The notes beneath the pieces were generated by a model that was not told the origin of the DNA, ran no database searches, and worked only from the letters and a program-made list of their open reading frames with translations. DNA of 7,487 nucleotides from Barnesiella sp. (lineage in GTDB: Bacteria > Bacteroidota > Bacteroidia > Bacteroidales > Muribaculaceae), in assembly GCA_014801065.1 (NCBI GenBank), contig JAAVEX010000047.1, positions 12,169 to 19,655 of the forward strand, read 5' to 3'. How positions within the stretch are numbered: the first letter of the stretch is position 1; each line of letters begins with the position of its first letter. Positions 1-6,216 of this stretch are shown piece by piece. The translations under genes and the position numbers were made by a program.

Positions 1-735
1 CTTGATATTTTAAGGGTAGAATGCCCATGGGATAGAAAACAGACGAATGAGTCATTGCGGCCGAACACCATTGAGGAGGTCTATGAATTATGCGACGCTC
101 TTCTCAATGATGATGCTGCAAACATTAAAAAAGAGCTTGGCGACGTTTTGCTTCACATTTTGTTCTATTCTAAGATTGGCGAGGAAAAAGGACAGTTTGA
201 TATATGTGATGTGGCAGATTCTTTGAATTCTAAACTCATATTTCGTCATCCGCATGTCTTTGGAGATGTTAACGTTGCCGATGCTCATGATGTTGAGCTC
301 AATTGGGAACAAATCAAACTTAAAGAACGCGGTGGAAACAAGACAGTTTTGGCCGGAGTACCTAAAGCTTTACCGGCTCTGATCAAGGCCTATCGTATCC
401 AGGAAAAGGCGGCCAACGTCGGATTTGATTGGGAAGATGGATCTCAGGTTTGGGAAAAGGTTAAAGAGGAAATGGCTGAATTCGAGCAGGAGGCATCTGC
501 AATGAGTCGTGACGCGATGGAAGCTGAGATGGGCGATCTTCTCTTCAGTATAATCAACTGTGCGCGTCTGTATCATATCAATCCGGAGAATGCACTGGAG
601 CGAACGAATGCCAAATTCATTCGGCGGTTCAATTATCTGGAGTCAAAGGCCGGAGATCTTGGGAAAAATCTTAAAGATATGCCTCTTGACGAGATGGATA
701 AATTGTGGAATGAGGCGAAGGAATCAGGACTATGA
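1..735 (+). CDS. mazG: Nucleoside triphosphate pyrophosphohydrolase MazG (5' partial)
   Basis: The family hydrolyses NTPs and dNTPs to NMP plus pyrophosphate in the cytoplasm and helps clean the nucleotide pool. The frame is open from base 1, and the first visible residues carry the MazG N-terminal signature CPWDRKQTNESLRP. The start therefore lies upstream of the window, and the in-frame TTG at 55 is an internal Leu, not a start. There are 244 residues visible; E. coli MazG has about 263, so perhaps 15-20 are missing. Both tandem MazG domains keep their metal-binding pattern EExxE...ExxD. Counting from the first visible codon, domain 1 has E25, E26, E29, E45 and D48, and domain 2 has E156, E157, E160, E176 and D179. 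The linker has the usual VGFDWED. The stop overlaps the next start as ATGA (732-735), suggesting translational coupling. Assignment is very secure; the physiological substrate is not visible. Confidence 0.96.
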   Translation, partial: LDILRVECPWDRKQTNESLRPNTIEEVYELCDALLNDDAANIKKELGDVLLHILFYSKIGEEKGQFDICDVADSLNSKLIFRHPHVFGDVNVADAHDVELNWEQIKLKERGGNKTVLAGVPKALPALIKAYRIQEKAANVGFDWEDGSQVWEKVKEEMAEFEQEASAMSRDAMEAEMGDLLFSIINCARLYHINPENALERTNAKFIRRFNYLESKAGDLGKNLKDMPLDEMDKLWNEAKESGL

Positions 736-1184
736 TTAAAAATAATAGTTTAGTTCGCGTGGCTGTCGGACTGGTATTGTTTTCGGCACCGGTGCTTCCG
801 GTTGGCGCGTCAGATCTACCATCGAGTGATCATGCAATCAGCATGAAAAAGCGATGCGAACCCGTGATTCGCTCCGTTGATTTCCGTAAGGATCTGACAC
901 GCGTATATGCTACGCTGAATGGCATACCCCATACGGCTTTTCGTATCGACAGAGTCGTTATGGTCACACCATCCGGTAAATCCTATCTTTTCACTGATAT
1001 AGATGGCATTGATGCCAAACGATATTTTCAGTGGGAAGATGATGGAAAGATAGATATTGAGATTGATTTTCCGGCAATGAAAGCTATAAGCGACTTCCGT
1101 CTTGAATTCTATGGCCCGGACAATGAGAAAATAATCTCAATATATAAGAAATCGCAATATAAGAAATCGCATAAACGTAAGTGA
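732..1184 (+). CDS. Exported hypothetical protein (150 aa) between mazG and topB
   Basis: I cannot assign a function. The N-terminus reads as a Sec signal peptide: Lys3, a hydrophobic stretch over about residues 9-24, and a likely signal peptidase I site after VGA at residue 26. There is no lipobox Cys there. The mature part is about 124 residues with one Cys (C42). It has alternating hydrophobic and polar stretches that suggest a small beta-rich fold, roughly residues 45-130, with a conserved-looking FRKDLTRVYATLNGIPHT and YFQWEDDGKIDIEIDF. The C-terminus is a very basic tail (YKKSQYKKSHKRK) created partly by a 15-bp tandem duplication. The ATG overlaps the mazG stop by ATGA and is preceded by AGGA-like sequence (about 719-728). 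The stop overlaps the topB GTG by GTGA. A periplasmic product between two cytoplasmic enzymes is unexpected; operon membership is inferred from overlaps only. Confidence 0.85.
   Translation: MIKNNSLVRVAVGLVLFSAPVLPVGASDLPSSDHAISMKKRCEPVIRSVDFRKDLTRVYATLNGIPHTAFRIDRVVMVTPSGKSYLFTDIDGIDAKRYFQWEDDGKIDIEIDFPAMKAISDFRLEFYGPDNEKIISIYKKSQYKKSHKRK
1142..1171 (+). repeat. Perfect 2 x 15 bp tandem repeat
   Basis: The unit atataagaaatcgca occurs twice without mismatch (1142-1156 and 1157-1171). Its length is a multiple of three, so it keeps the frame of the exported hypothetical protein and duplicates a YKKS-type pentapeptide in its C-terminal tail. It ends 9 bp before the GTG start of topB, so it also lies in the region that would set topB translation initiation. 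Confidence 0.93.
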
Positions 1185-3247
1185 AACTTTGTATCACTGA
1201 GAAACCGAGTGTGGCCCGTGATATCGCTCAGATAATCGGAGCAAATGTGCGTCATGACGGCTTTTTCGAAGGGAACGGTTATAATGTGACCTGGACCTTC
1301 GGCCATTTGTGTACGCTCAAAGAGCCTGCCGATTACACTCCGATGTGGCGAAGATGGTCATTAGCCTCTCTACCGATGATTCCGCCCCGTTTCGGAATCA
1401 AATTAATTGATCAGAAGAGTATAAAACATCAGTTTGAGGTCATTGAGTCATTGATATCCAAGGCCGACGAGGTGATTAATTGCGGCGATGCCGGTCAGGA
1501 GGGTGAGCTTATCCAGCGATGGGTCATGCAAAAGGCAAAGATCGGATGCAGTGTCAAGAGATTGTGGATTTCGTCGCTGACCGACGATGCTATCAGAGAT
1601 GGTTTTCGCAATCTCCGTCCTCAGGTGGATTTCGACAATCTATATTATGCCGGACTTTCAAGAGCTGTAGGCGACTGGATTCTTGGCATGAATGCAACGC
1701 GTTTGTATACGCTTAAGTATTCTGAGCCGGGCAAGGTGTTGTCCGTTGGACGTGTTCAGACTCCTACGCTTGCACTCGTGGTTAAACGTCAGCTTGAGAT
1801 TGACAACTTTGTTCCGGAAGATTTCTGGGAGCTGAAGACCATCTATCGGGATGCAACATTTAATGCAACTGCCGGGCGATTCAAGTCGGAGGCTGAGGCA
1901 CAGGACGCTATTGCAGCGATCATGAATAGCCCTCTCTTGATCACTGACATTCAAGAGAAGAAAGGTAAAGAATCGCCTCCAAGGTTGTTTGATCTAACTT
2001 CGCTACAGGTTGAATGTAATAAACGATGGGGATGGTCGGCCGACGAGTCGTTACGACTGATCCAATCGCTGTATGAGAAAAAGGTGACCACTTATCCACG
2101 TGTCGACACCACTTATTTGTCGGATGATATATATCCCAAAATCCCCGACATTTTAAGGCGTATGACGCCATACGCAATGCTGACGGCTCCTCTTCTTGAA
2201 AAGAAGCTGCCAAAGAGCAAGAAAGTGTTTGACAGCTCTAAAGTGACAGACCACCATGCCATAATCCCGACCGGTCAGCTGCCTAACACACTGGAAGGAA
2301 ATGAGCGAAAGATGTATCATCTGATCGCACGACGCTTCATTGGAGCTTTTTATCCGGATTGTACGTTTATGACAACGACGGTTTTGGCTAAGGCGGTCGA
2401 CTGTGGATTTAAAGCATCCGGGAAGGTGATCGTTGATCCGGGATGGAGATCGATTTACATGAGCGAATCTTCTGATCAGAAAGAAAACGATTCGGATGGT
2501 ATTCTTCCTCATTTTGAAGTGGGGGAGAGCGGTCCTCATAATCCTTCTGTGGTAAAAAAAGTAACGCAGCCTCCCAAATATTATACTGAGGGCACGCTGT
2601 TGCGCGCCATGGAGACGGCCGGACGTACAGTGGACGATGAAGCGCTTCGTGAGGCAATGAAGGAGAATGGCATCGGACGTCCGTCGACACGCGCCAATAT
2701 TCTTGAGACCCTTTTTAAACGAGGGTATATGGAGCGCAGCGGTAAATCCATCAAGGCAACTAATGCCGGCATAGAACTTATAGCGACGATTCATGAAGAG
2801 TTGCTGAAAAGTGCAAAACTGACCGGCCTGTGGGAGAATAAGCTGCGTAGGATAGAGCGCGGCGAATATTCGGCAAAGGAGTTTATAGATGAGCTTAAGG
2901 TATTGATCGATGGTATTGTCATGAATGTCCTGAAAGACAACTCAAGTCGTCGAATCGTCGTTGAAACAGCGTCGGAAGATACACTCTCAAAGAGTCGTAA
3001 AGGTTCAAAAGAGAAGGGCGCATCCGATACAAAACCTAAAAAACGCAAGCCAGCTATCAGAAAACTTGAGCAAATCGTTTGTCCCGCTTGTGGCAAAGGT
3101 CATATAATCAAGGGTAAGACTGCTTATGGATGCAGCTGCTACAAAGATGGATGCAGATTCCTTGTGCCATTCAGCGAACTGCCGGCTGATCAGACACCCG
3201 GAAAGGTCAATACATTTATTTCAAAGAAATATGGACAACAAAAATGA
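1181..3247 (+). CDS. topB: DNA topoisomerase III (type IA)
   Basis: TopB cuts one DNA strand through a 5'-phosphotyrosine, passes another strand and reseals; it decatenates DNA and resolves recombination and replication intermediates. The 688-residue protein is complete and of usual length. Visible in order: the TOPRIM domain with E7 in TEKPS and an acidic motif GDAGQEGEL at 102-110; the conserved SVGRVQTPT (188-196); the active-site Tyr305 in TTYPRVD; TDHHAIIPT (356-364); and NGIGRPSTR (496-504) of the core. A Lys/Arg/Ser-rich linker (about 600-630) leads to a C-terminal zinc ribbon with C634, C637, C651, C653 and C658. The second acidic residue of the classical DxDxE metal motif is Gly here (D103-A-G-Q-E107), as in DAGREGE-type TopB proteins. 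The start is a GTG overlapping the upstream stop (GTGA), chosen because KLCITEKPSVA is the true N-terminus of the family. The NUDIX gene starts inside its last 17 bases. Confidence 0.97.
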   Translation: MKLCITEKPSVARDIAQIIGANVRHDGFFEGNGYNVTWTFGHLCTLKEPADYTPMWRRWSLASLPMIPPRFGIKLIDQKSIKHQFEVIESLISKADEVINCGDAGQEGELIQRWVMQKAKIGCSVKRLWISSLTDDAIRDGFRNLRPQVDFDNLYYAGLSRAVGDWILGMNATRLYTLKYSEPGKVLSVGRVQTPTLALVVKRQLEIDNFVPEDFWELKTIYRDATFNATAGRFKSEAEAQDAIAAIMNSPLLITDIQEKKGKESPPRLFDLTSLQVECNKRWGWSADESLRLIQSLYEKKVTTYPRVDTTYLSDDIYPKIPDILRRMTPYAMLTAPLLEKKLPKSKKVFDSSKVTDHHAIIPTGQLPNTLEGNERKMYHLIARRFIGAFYPDCTFMTTTVLAKAVDCGFKASGKVIVDPGWRSIYMSESSDQKENDSDGILPHFEVGESGPHNPSVVKKVTQPPKYYTEGTLLRAMETAGRTVDDEALREAMKENGIGRPSTRANILETLFKRGYMERSGKSIKATNAGIELIATIHEELLKSAKLTGLWENKLRRIERGEYSAKEFIDELKVLIDGIVMNVLKDNSSRRIVVETASEDTLSKSRKGSKEKGASDTKPKKRKPAIRKLEQIVCPACGKGHIIKGKTAYGCSCYKDGCRFLVPFSELPADQTPGKVNTFISKKYGQQK

Positions 3248-3779
3248 ACGCTTGCCTCTCGTTGATATTGAAGGAAATATTATAGGAAGTGAAAGTCGGG
3301 GAGTGTGTCATGACGGGAAGTCTTTTCTACTGCATCCCGTGGTCCATCTTCACTTGTTTGATTCGTCAGACAGATTGCTTTTGCAAAAACGATCTTCAAG
3401 CAAGACTGTTCAGCCCGGAAAATGGGACACTGCCGTTGGTGGACATGTGGATTTCGGAGAAGATATTCCCTCGGCCCTACGTCGAGAGGTTTGGGAGGAA
3501 ATAGGATTGGATATAAAGCAATGTCGGGATCTTAGAATGATTGACCGATACGTTTTCTCGAGTCCGGTGGAGAAAGAACTTATCCACTGTTTTGTTGCCA
3601 CATGTCCTGTTGATTTTGTCCCGGTTATATCTGAACCTGAAGACATAGAGGTCTTGGAATTTTGGGATATCGAAACATTGAAACAAAATCTCGAATATGA
3701 CGGGAAGGCATTTACTCCAAATTTCAGAGATGAGTTTATCAATATCGTGTTGCCCGGATATCAGGATGGGAGAATGTGA
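3231..3779 (+). CDS. NUDIX hydrolase
   Basis: NUDIX enzymes split a diphosphate linkage in a nucleoside diphosphate derivative or, in some branches, isomerise isopentenyl diphosphate. The 182-residue protein carries a complete Nudix box, Gx5Ex7REUxEExGU, at residues 71-93 (GHVDFGE ... REVWEEIGL), with the metal-binding Glu residues E86, E89 and E90 intact. The N-terminus (LPLVDIEGNIIGSESRG), then HPVVHLHLFDS and LLLQKRS, and the GKWDTAVGGHV lead-in resemble the YfcD/IPP-isomerase-like branch; the substrate cannot be read from sequence. The frame stays open upstream to about 3126, but those residues only mirror topB in another frame and look unlike the family. I therefore chose the ATG at 3231, giving a 17-bp overlap with topB. 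No strong ribosome binding site is visible, so translation may depend on ribosomes finishing topB. The gene is probably the fourth of the operon. Confidence 0.93.
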   Translation: MDNKNERLPLVDIEGNIIGSESRGVCHDGKSFLLHPVVHLHLFDSSDRLLLQKRSSSKTVQPGKWDTAVGGHVDFGEDIPSALRREVWEEIGLDIKQCRDLRMIDRYVFSSPVEKELIHCFVATCPVDFVPVISEPEDIEVLEFWDIETLKQNLEYDGKAFTPNFRDEFINIVLPGYQDGRM

Positions 3780-3813
3780 TTTTTATAATGTATTTATTTG
3801 AGAGTGTAATCCT

Positions 3814-3987
3814 ATGACGTTAAATGATCTTCTTCAATGGGGAGCAGTAGCAATTGTCCTGATAATAGCCATTGTTTGGCTGATCCGTCGTGTTTTAGAT
3901 CGCGGAAAAGCCTCTCCACAACAAGAATGTGGGGATTGTCCGCTCATTTCATCTTGCAAGACTTCGTCACGCAAGAAATGTCGATAA
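3814..3987 (+). CDS. Small Cys-rich single-pass membrane protein, FeoB-associated type
   Basis: This is a 57-residue frame running from ATG 3814 to TAA 3985-3987. One strong membrane segment occupies about residues 9-24 (WGAVAIVLIIAIVWLI), followed by a positive RRVLDR that should stay cytoplasmic. A short tail then has four Cys residues (C39, C42, C48, C56) in a CGDCPLISSCK...KKC arrangement. This layout (short N-terminus, one helix, Cys-rich tail) matches small proteins annotated as FeoB-associated Cys-rich membrane proteins, thought to accompany ferrous iron uptake; their exact role is unclear. No feoA or feoB is present here. It lies 34 bp after the NUDIX stop and is probably the last gene of the operon. 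Its stop is 4 bp from the stop of the convergent TPR gene. The coding call is good; the family name is moderately secure because the Cys tail is short and less Gly-rich than many relatives. Confidence 0.75.
   Translation: MTLNDLLQWGAVAIVLIIAIVWLIRRVLDRGKASPQQECGDCPLISSCKTSSRKKCR
3945..3980. other. Imperfect hairpin at the convergent gene junction, possible transcript-end structure
   Basis: TCTTGC (3952-3957) pairs with GCAAGA (3971-3976). Inside it, GAC (3960-3962) and GTC (3966-3968) close a TTC loop across a two-by-two internal loop. Outside it, CATT (3945-3948) pairs with AATG (3977-3980) across a 3-nt bulge. The structure lies within the last codons of the Cys-rich protein gene and just past the TPR stop on the other strand. 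Neither side has an immediate T-run; the + strand has only scattered T-rich sequence from about 3991 to 4012. It is thus not a standard intrinsic terminator, but it is the only structured candidate for either transcript end. Confidence 0.3.
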
Positions 3988-3991
3988 GACT

Positions 3992-6010
3992 CTATTTTGA
4001 CATTCTCTTTAATAGGCTATAAGAGGATGCTACCCCAAGCTGTCCGGCTTTACTGAGATCCTGGGTACCTCCGGTTCTATCGCCAAGATGAAGCTTGGCA
4101 TATCCTCTGTTGAAGTAGGCTTCGCCAAACTGAGGTTGAAGTTCAATCGCTTTTGAAAATGCTTCCATTGCGCCCTGATAGTCAGATGTTGCCAGCTTCA
4201 TGCAACCGATATTGAACAGGGCCGGAGCCATAGAGGGCGAAAGTCGAAGCGCCGTTTCGAAACACTCGGTGATCTCTGTCAAACGAGCCATCCGTATGCG
4301 ATTATCGTTAGAGTTCAATCTGCTTCCGGACATGAGATTGCGATAAAGCGCTACTCCCTTCATGAAAGCGGCAAGAGCGAAATCGGGTGAGAGTTGAAGT
4401 GCTCTTTCAAAGTCGGATGCGGCTGCTTCGTAATTGTGGAGCGTAAGTTGATTCATACCTCTACCGAAATAGTCGATTGCGCGAGGATTGTGTGTGGCAA
4501 GATATGAGTTGTAGTAGTCAATCGATTGAATATGTCTGTCAATCTCAACGCTATCAGTCAGGAAGTATTCTCGATTGGTCAGCTGAAGCACATAGCTGAG
4601 AGCATGAGTGCGGTTGACTTGATCTATTTCCCTAAGATAATCGGCCGATGGTTTCAGCTCTGTCGGTGATGAATAGTAGGTGACCACAAATATAGGTTCC
4701 GGCTCGATTGATATTTCACGATCCTGTATTCGACCGCGAATGTTCGAATTGTTGAACTGCTGCTTTAATTCGGGTGTAGTCGAGGAGGATGTGAGCAATT
4801 GCGTAAATTGCTTGGCCACATATTCCTGCGATTCTGTGTCTGTCTCCAGCGGTTCGTTTTTTACATCGCTAAGCACCTCTACCATTGAGGGGTTGTTGCC
4901 CAGCTTTCTGATCCGTTTCTTGCCCAGAGCAATCGATTTGTCAAGATCGGACTGAGCCGTACGGTCACCCATCCGACGCTTTATGTCATAGCGAATGAAG
5001 TAGGCTGCTGAAAGATCCGGGAATACCGTTATCAATCGGTTGATATCACGCAATGCTCCACGATAATTCTGAAGCTCGGCAAGGACCATAGCTCTATTGT
5101 ATAAAGCCCTCAGATCATCAGGATTCATTGATAGTATGGCGTCAAGGTCGGATATTGCATTGTTGAAATCCCTGACCTCCATGCGGAGCATAGATCGATT
5201 GAACAGAGCGATCTGATTCATTGGGTCGAGAGAGATCGCAATATCGAAATCTGACATGGCTCCGGAATAGTCGTCGCGCTGATATCGAATGAACGCGCGA
5301 TTGATATATAGGCCGGGTTCTTTGGGCATTAGCTTGATCACGTGGCTTAAATCCTCCTCCGCTCCGACAAGGTCAGAGTTGTGCGACATTCGGATATTCG
5401 CGCGGATAATATAGGCGTTAGCTGCACTTTTAGGATTTAGTTCAATCGCTTTTGAGGCATCGGCAAGGGCCGCTGCGGTATCCTTTTTCTCCAGAAGGAT
5501 TTTAGATCGTCCGATGTATGCGCCGTCAAATGAAGGATATTTCTCAATAAGCCCATTGAAGCTTTCGAGCGCACTGTCATAGTCTTTAAGAGCCTCTTGT
5601 GCAAGAGCTTTGTTGTATATAAGCAGTTTGTTTCCCGGTAAAAGTGTCAGTGCATGATCATAGTCAGCTATGGCAAGTTCATATTTGCCAAGATTCAATC
5701 GCGCCGCACCGCGCAATTCGTAAGCGTCGGAGATGAAAGGGTTACGTTCGATAGCTTTGCTAACATCCTCTTCCGCCCCGTTCAGATCATCAAGGTTCAT
5801 TTTTGCCCAACCTCTGAAAAAATATGGGCGCGCAAGGTGGGGCTTTGCCGCAATAACCTGGTTGAAGTATTGGATTGCAACGATATAATCCTCAAAATAA
5901 AGGGCATTACATCCCGTTTGCAACATCTGATCAGTGTTGATCTGAGCTGTCGCGCTAAATGATGCAAAAATGGATAATATAGTGGTGGATATGAAATGTC
6001 TGAGTCGCAT
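3992..6010 (-). CDS. Exported tetratricopeptide repeat protein (about 14 TPRs)
   Basis: TPR arrays are helical scaffolds for protein-protein contacts; no enzymatic domain is visible. The 672-residue protein starts MRLRHFISTTILSIFASFSA and has a Sec signal peptide ending at ATA, with likely cleavage before Q23. It is predicted periplasmic or envelope-associated, and no lipobox is seen. About ten consecutive TPRs fill residues 29-362, many with the usual Ala, Tyr, Asp-Tyr and Ala-Ile-x-Leu-x-Pro positions. Residues 363-510 are a non-TPR spacer with an acidic, Ser/Thr-rich part (about 383-415) and a more structured part (about 437-500). Four more TPRs follow at 511-655, one with a 15-20-residue insertion around 555-577. 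The frame continues upstream to a GTG at 6124, but the extra 38 residues would bury the signal peptide, so I use the ATG at 6010. The gene is divergent from the NADH dehydrogenase gene and converges on the Cys-rich gene. Specific function unknown. Confidence 0.92.
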   Translation of the reverse strand: MRLRHFISTTILSIFASFSATAQINTDQMLQTGCNALYFEDYIVAIQYFNQVIAAKPHLARPYFFRGWAKMNLDDLNGAEEDVSKAIERNPFISDAYELRGAARLNLGKYELAIADYDHALTLLPGNKLLIYNKALAQEALKDYDSALESFNGLIEKYPSFDGAYIGRSKILLEKKDTAAALADASKAIELNPKSAANAYIIRANIRMSHNSDLVGAEEDLSHVIKLMPKEPGLYINRAFIRYQRDDYSGAMSDFDIAISLDPMNQIALFNRSMLRMEVRDFNNAISDLDAILSMNPDDLRALYNRAMVLAELQNYRGALRDINRLITVFPDLSAAYFIRYDIKRRMGDRTAQSDLDKSIALGKKRIRKLGNNPSMVEVLSDVKNEPLETDTESQEYVAKQFTQLLTSSSTTPELKQQFNNSNIRGRIQDREISIEPEPIFVVTYYSSPTELKPSADYLREIDQVNRTHALSYVLQLTNREYFLTDSVEIDRHIQSIDYYNSYLATHNPRAIDYFGRGMNQLTLHNYEAAASDFERALQLSPDFALAAFMKGVALYRNLMSGSRLNSNDNRIRMARLTEITECFETALRLSPSMAPALFNIGCMKLATSDYQGAMEAFSKAIELQPQFGEAYFNRGYAKLHLGDRTGGTQDLSKAGQLGVASSYSLLKRMSK

Positions 6011-6022
6011 AATAATAGTATG

Positions 6023-6052
6023 CAAATTTAGTCTTTTGCAGTGAGATATAAA
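6023..6052 (-). promoter_or_regulatory. Candidate Bacteroidetes-type promoter for the TPR gene
   Basis: On the - strand, bases 6030 to 6023 read TAAATTTG, a perfect match to the Bacteroidetes -7 consensus TAnnTTTG. Eighteen bases further upstream, at 6052-6049, lies TTTA, a three-of-four match to the -33 element TTTG. Transcription would begin roughly at 6015-6020 and leave a 5' leader of only about 5-10 bases before the ATG at 6010. The match is good, but the region is AT-rich and the short leader calls for caution. Confidence 0.42.
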
Positions 6053-6094
6053 AGTATAAGTAAGTGAAAAATAATTAAGAGCTTGCTTTAAACC

Positions 6095-6134
6095 ATATTG
6101 CGTGGAAATGCGTTTAATTTCCACAGGACAATAT
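6095..6134. promoter_or_regulatory. Nested inverted repeat in the divergent intergenic region
   Basis: GTGGAAAT (6102-6109) and ATTTCCAC (6117-6124) form a perfect 8-bp inverted repeat around the 7-base loop gcgttta. A second pair of arms, ATATTG (6095-6100) and CAATAT (6129-6134), flanks it with 1 unpaired base on the left and 4 on the right. Because the two genes diverge from here, it cannot be the terminator of either. It lies 83-122 bp before the NADH dehydrogenase start and 85-124 bp before the TPR start. It could be an operator for a dimeric regulator or a structured 5' leader. The repeat itself is certain; its role is inferred. Confidence 0.5.
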
Positions 6135-6145
6135 AATGAGTAAAT

Positions 6146-6158
6146 GTTTAAATTAAAC
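6146..6158. promoter_or_regulatory. Short AT-rich palindrome, possible operator half
   Basis: GTTTAA (6146-6151) and TTAAAC (6153-6158) are perfect inverted arms around a central A. It lies 11 bp past the nested inverted repeat and 58 bp before the NADH dehydrogenase ATG. In AT-rich DNA a 6-bp-arm palindrome arises fairly often by chance, so this is only a weak candidate site. I see no clear TAnnTTTG promoter element for the + strand gene between 6011 and 6216. Confidence 0.25.
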
Positions 6159-6216
6159 TTATATGTGGCTCTGTTTTAGCAAATATCGGTGGAACAGGCT
6201 CTAAAAATATATACTT

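Noticed and set aside
55..57. TTG at 55 as the mazG start
   Set aside because: The frame is open to base 1 and the residues before 55 form the conserved CPWDRKQTNES motif, so this TTG is an internal Leu.
2153..2794. Long 213-residue frame on the - strand inside topB
   Set aside because: It is a shadow of the strongly conserved topB coding frame, with no recognisable domain and low-complexity Arg/His/Cys-rich composition.
3126..3230. Upstream extension of the NUDIX protein by 35 residues
   Set aside because: It overlaps the topB zinc ribbon in another frame and resembles no NUDIX N-terminus; ATG 3231 gives the family-like start.
3780..3813. Separate promoter for the Cys-rich gene in the 34-bp gap
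   Set aside because: TTTATTTG comes within one base of TAnnTTTG, but the A of TA is missing and no -33 TTTG is properly placed; read-through from the operon is simpler.
3915..3933. Inverted repeat CCACA-N7-TGTGG as a terminator
   Set aside because: It lies inside the Cys-rich gene, is not followed by a T-run, and has short arms likely by chance.
6011..6124. 38-residue N-terminal extension of the TPR protein from a GTG at 6124
   Set aside because: It would bury the signal peptide, begins within the inverted repeat arm and runs across the best promoter candidate.
6166..6210. Repeated GGCTCT-containing segments before the NADH dehydrogenase start as an operator
   Set aside because: The shared string is only six bases and the CTGTT/AACAG pairing is five; both are expected by chance.
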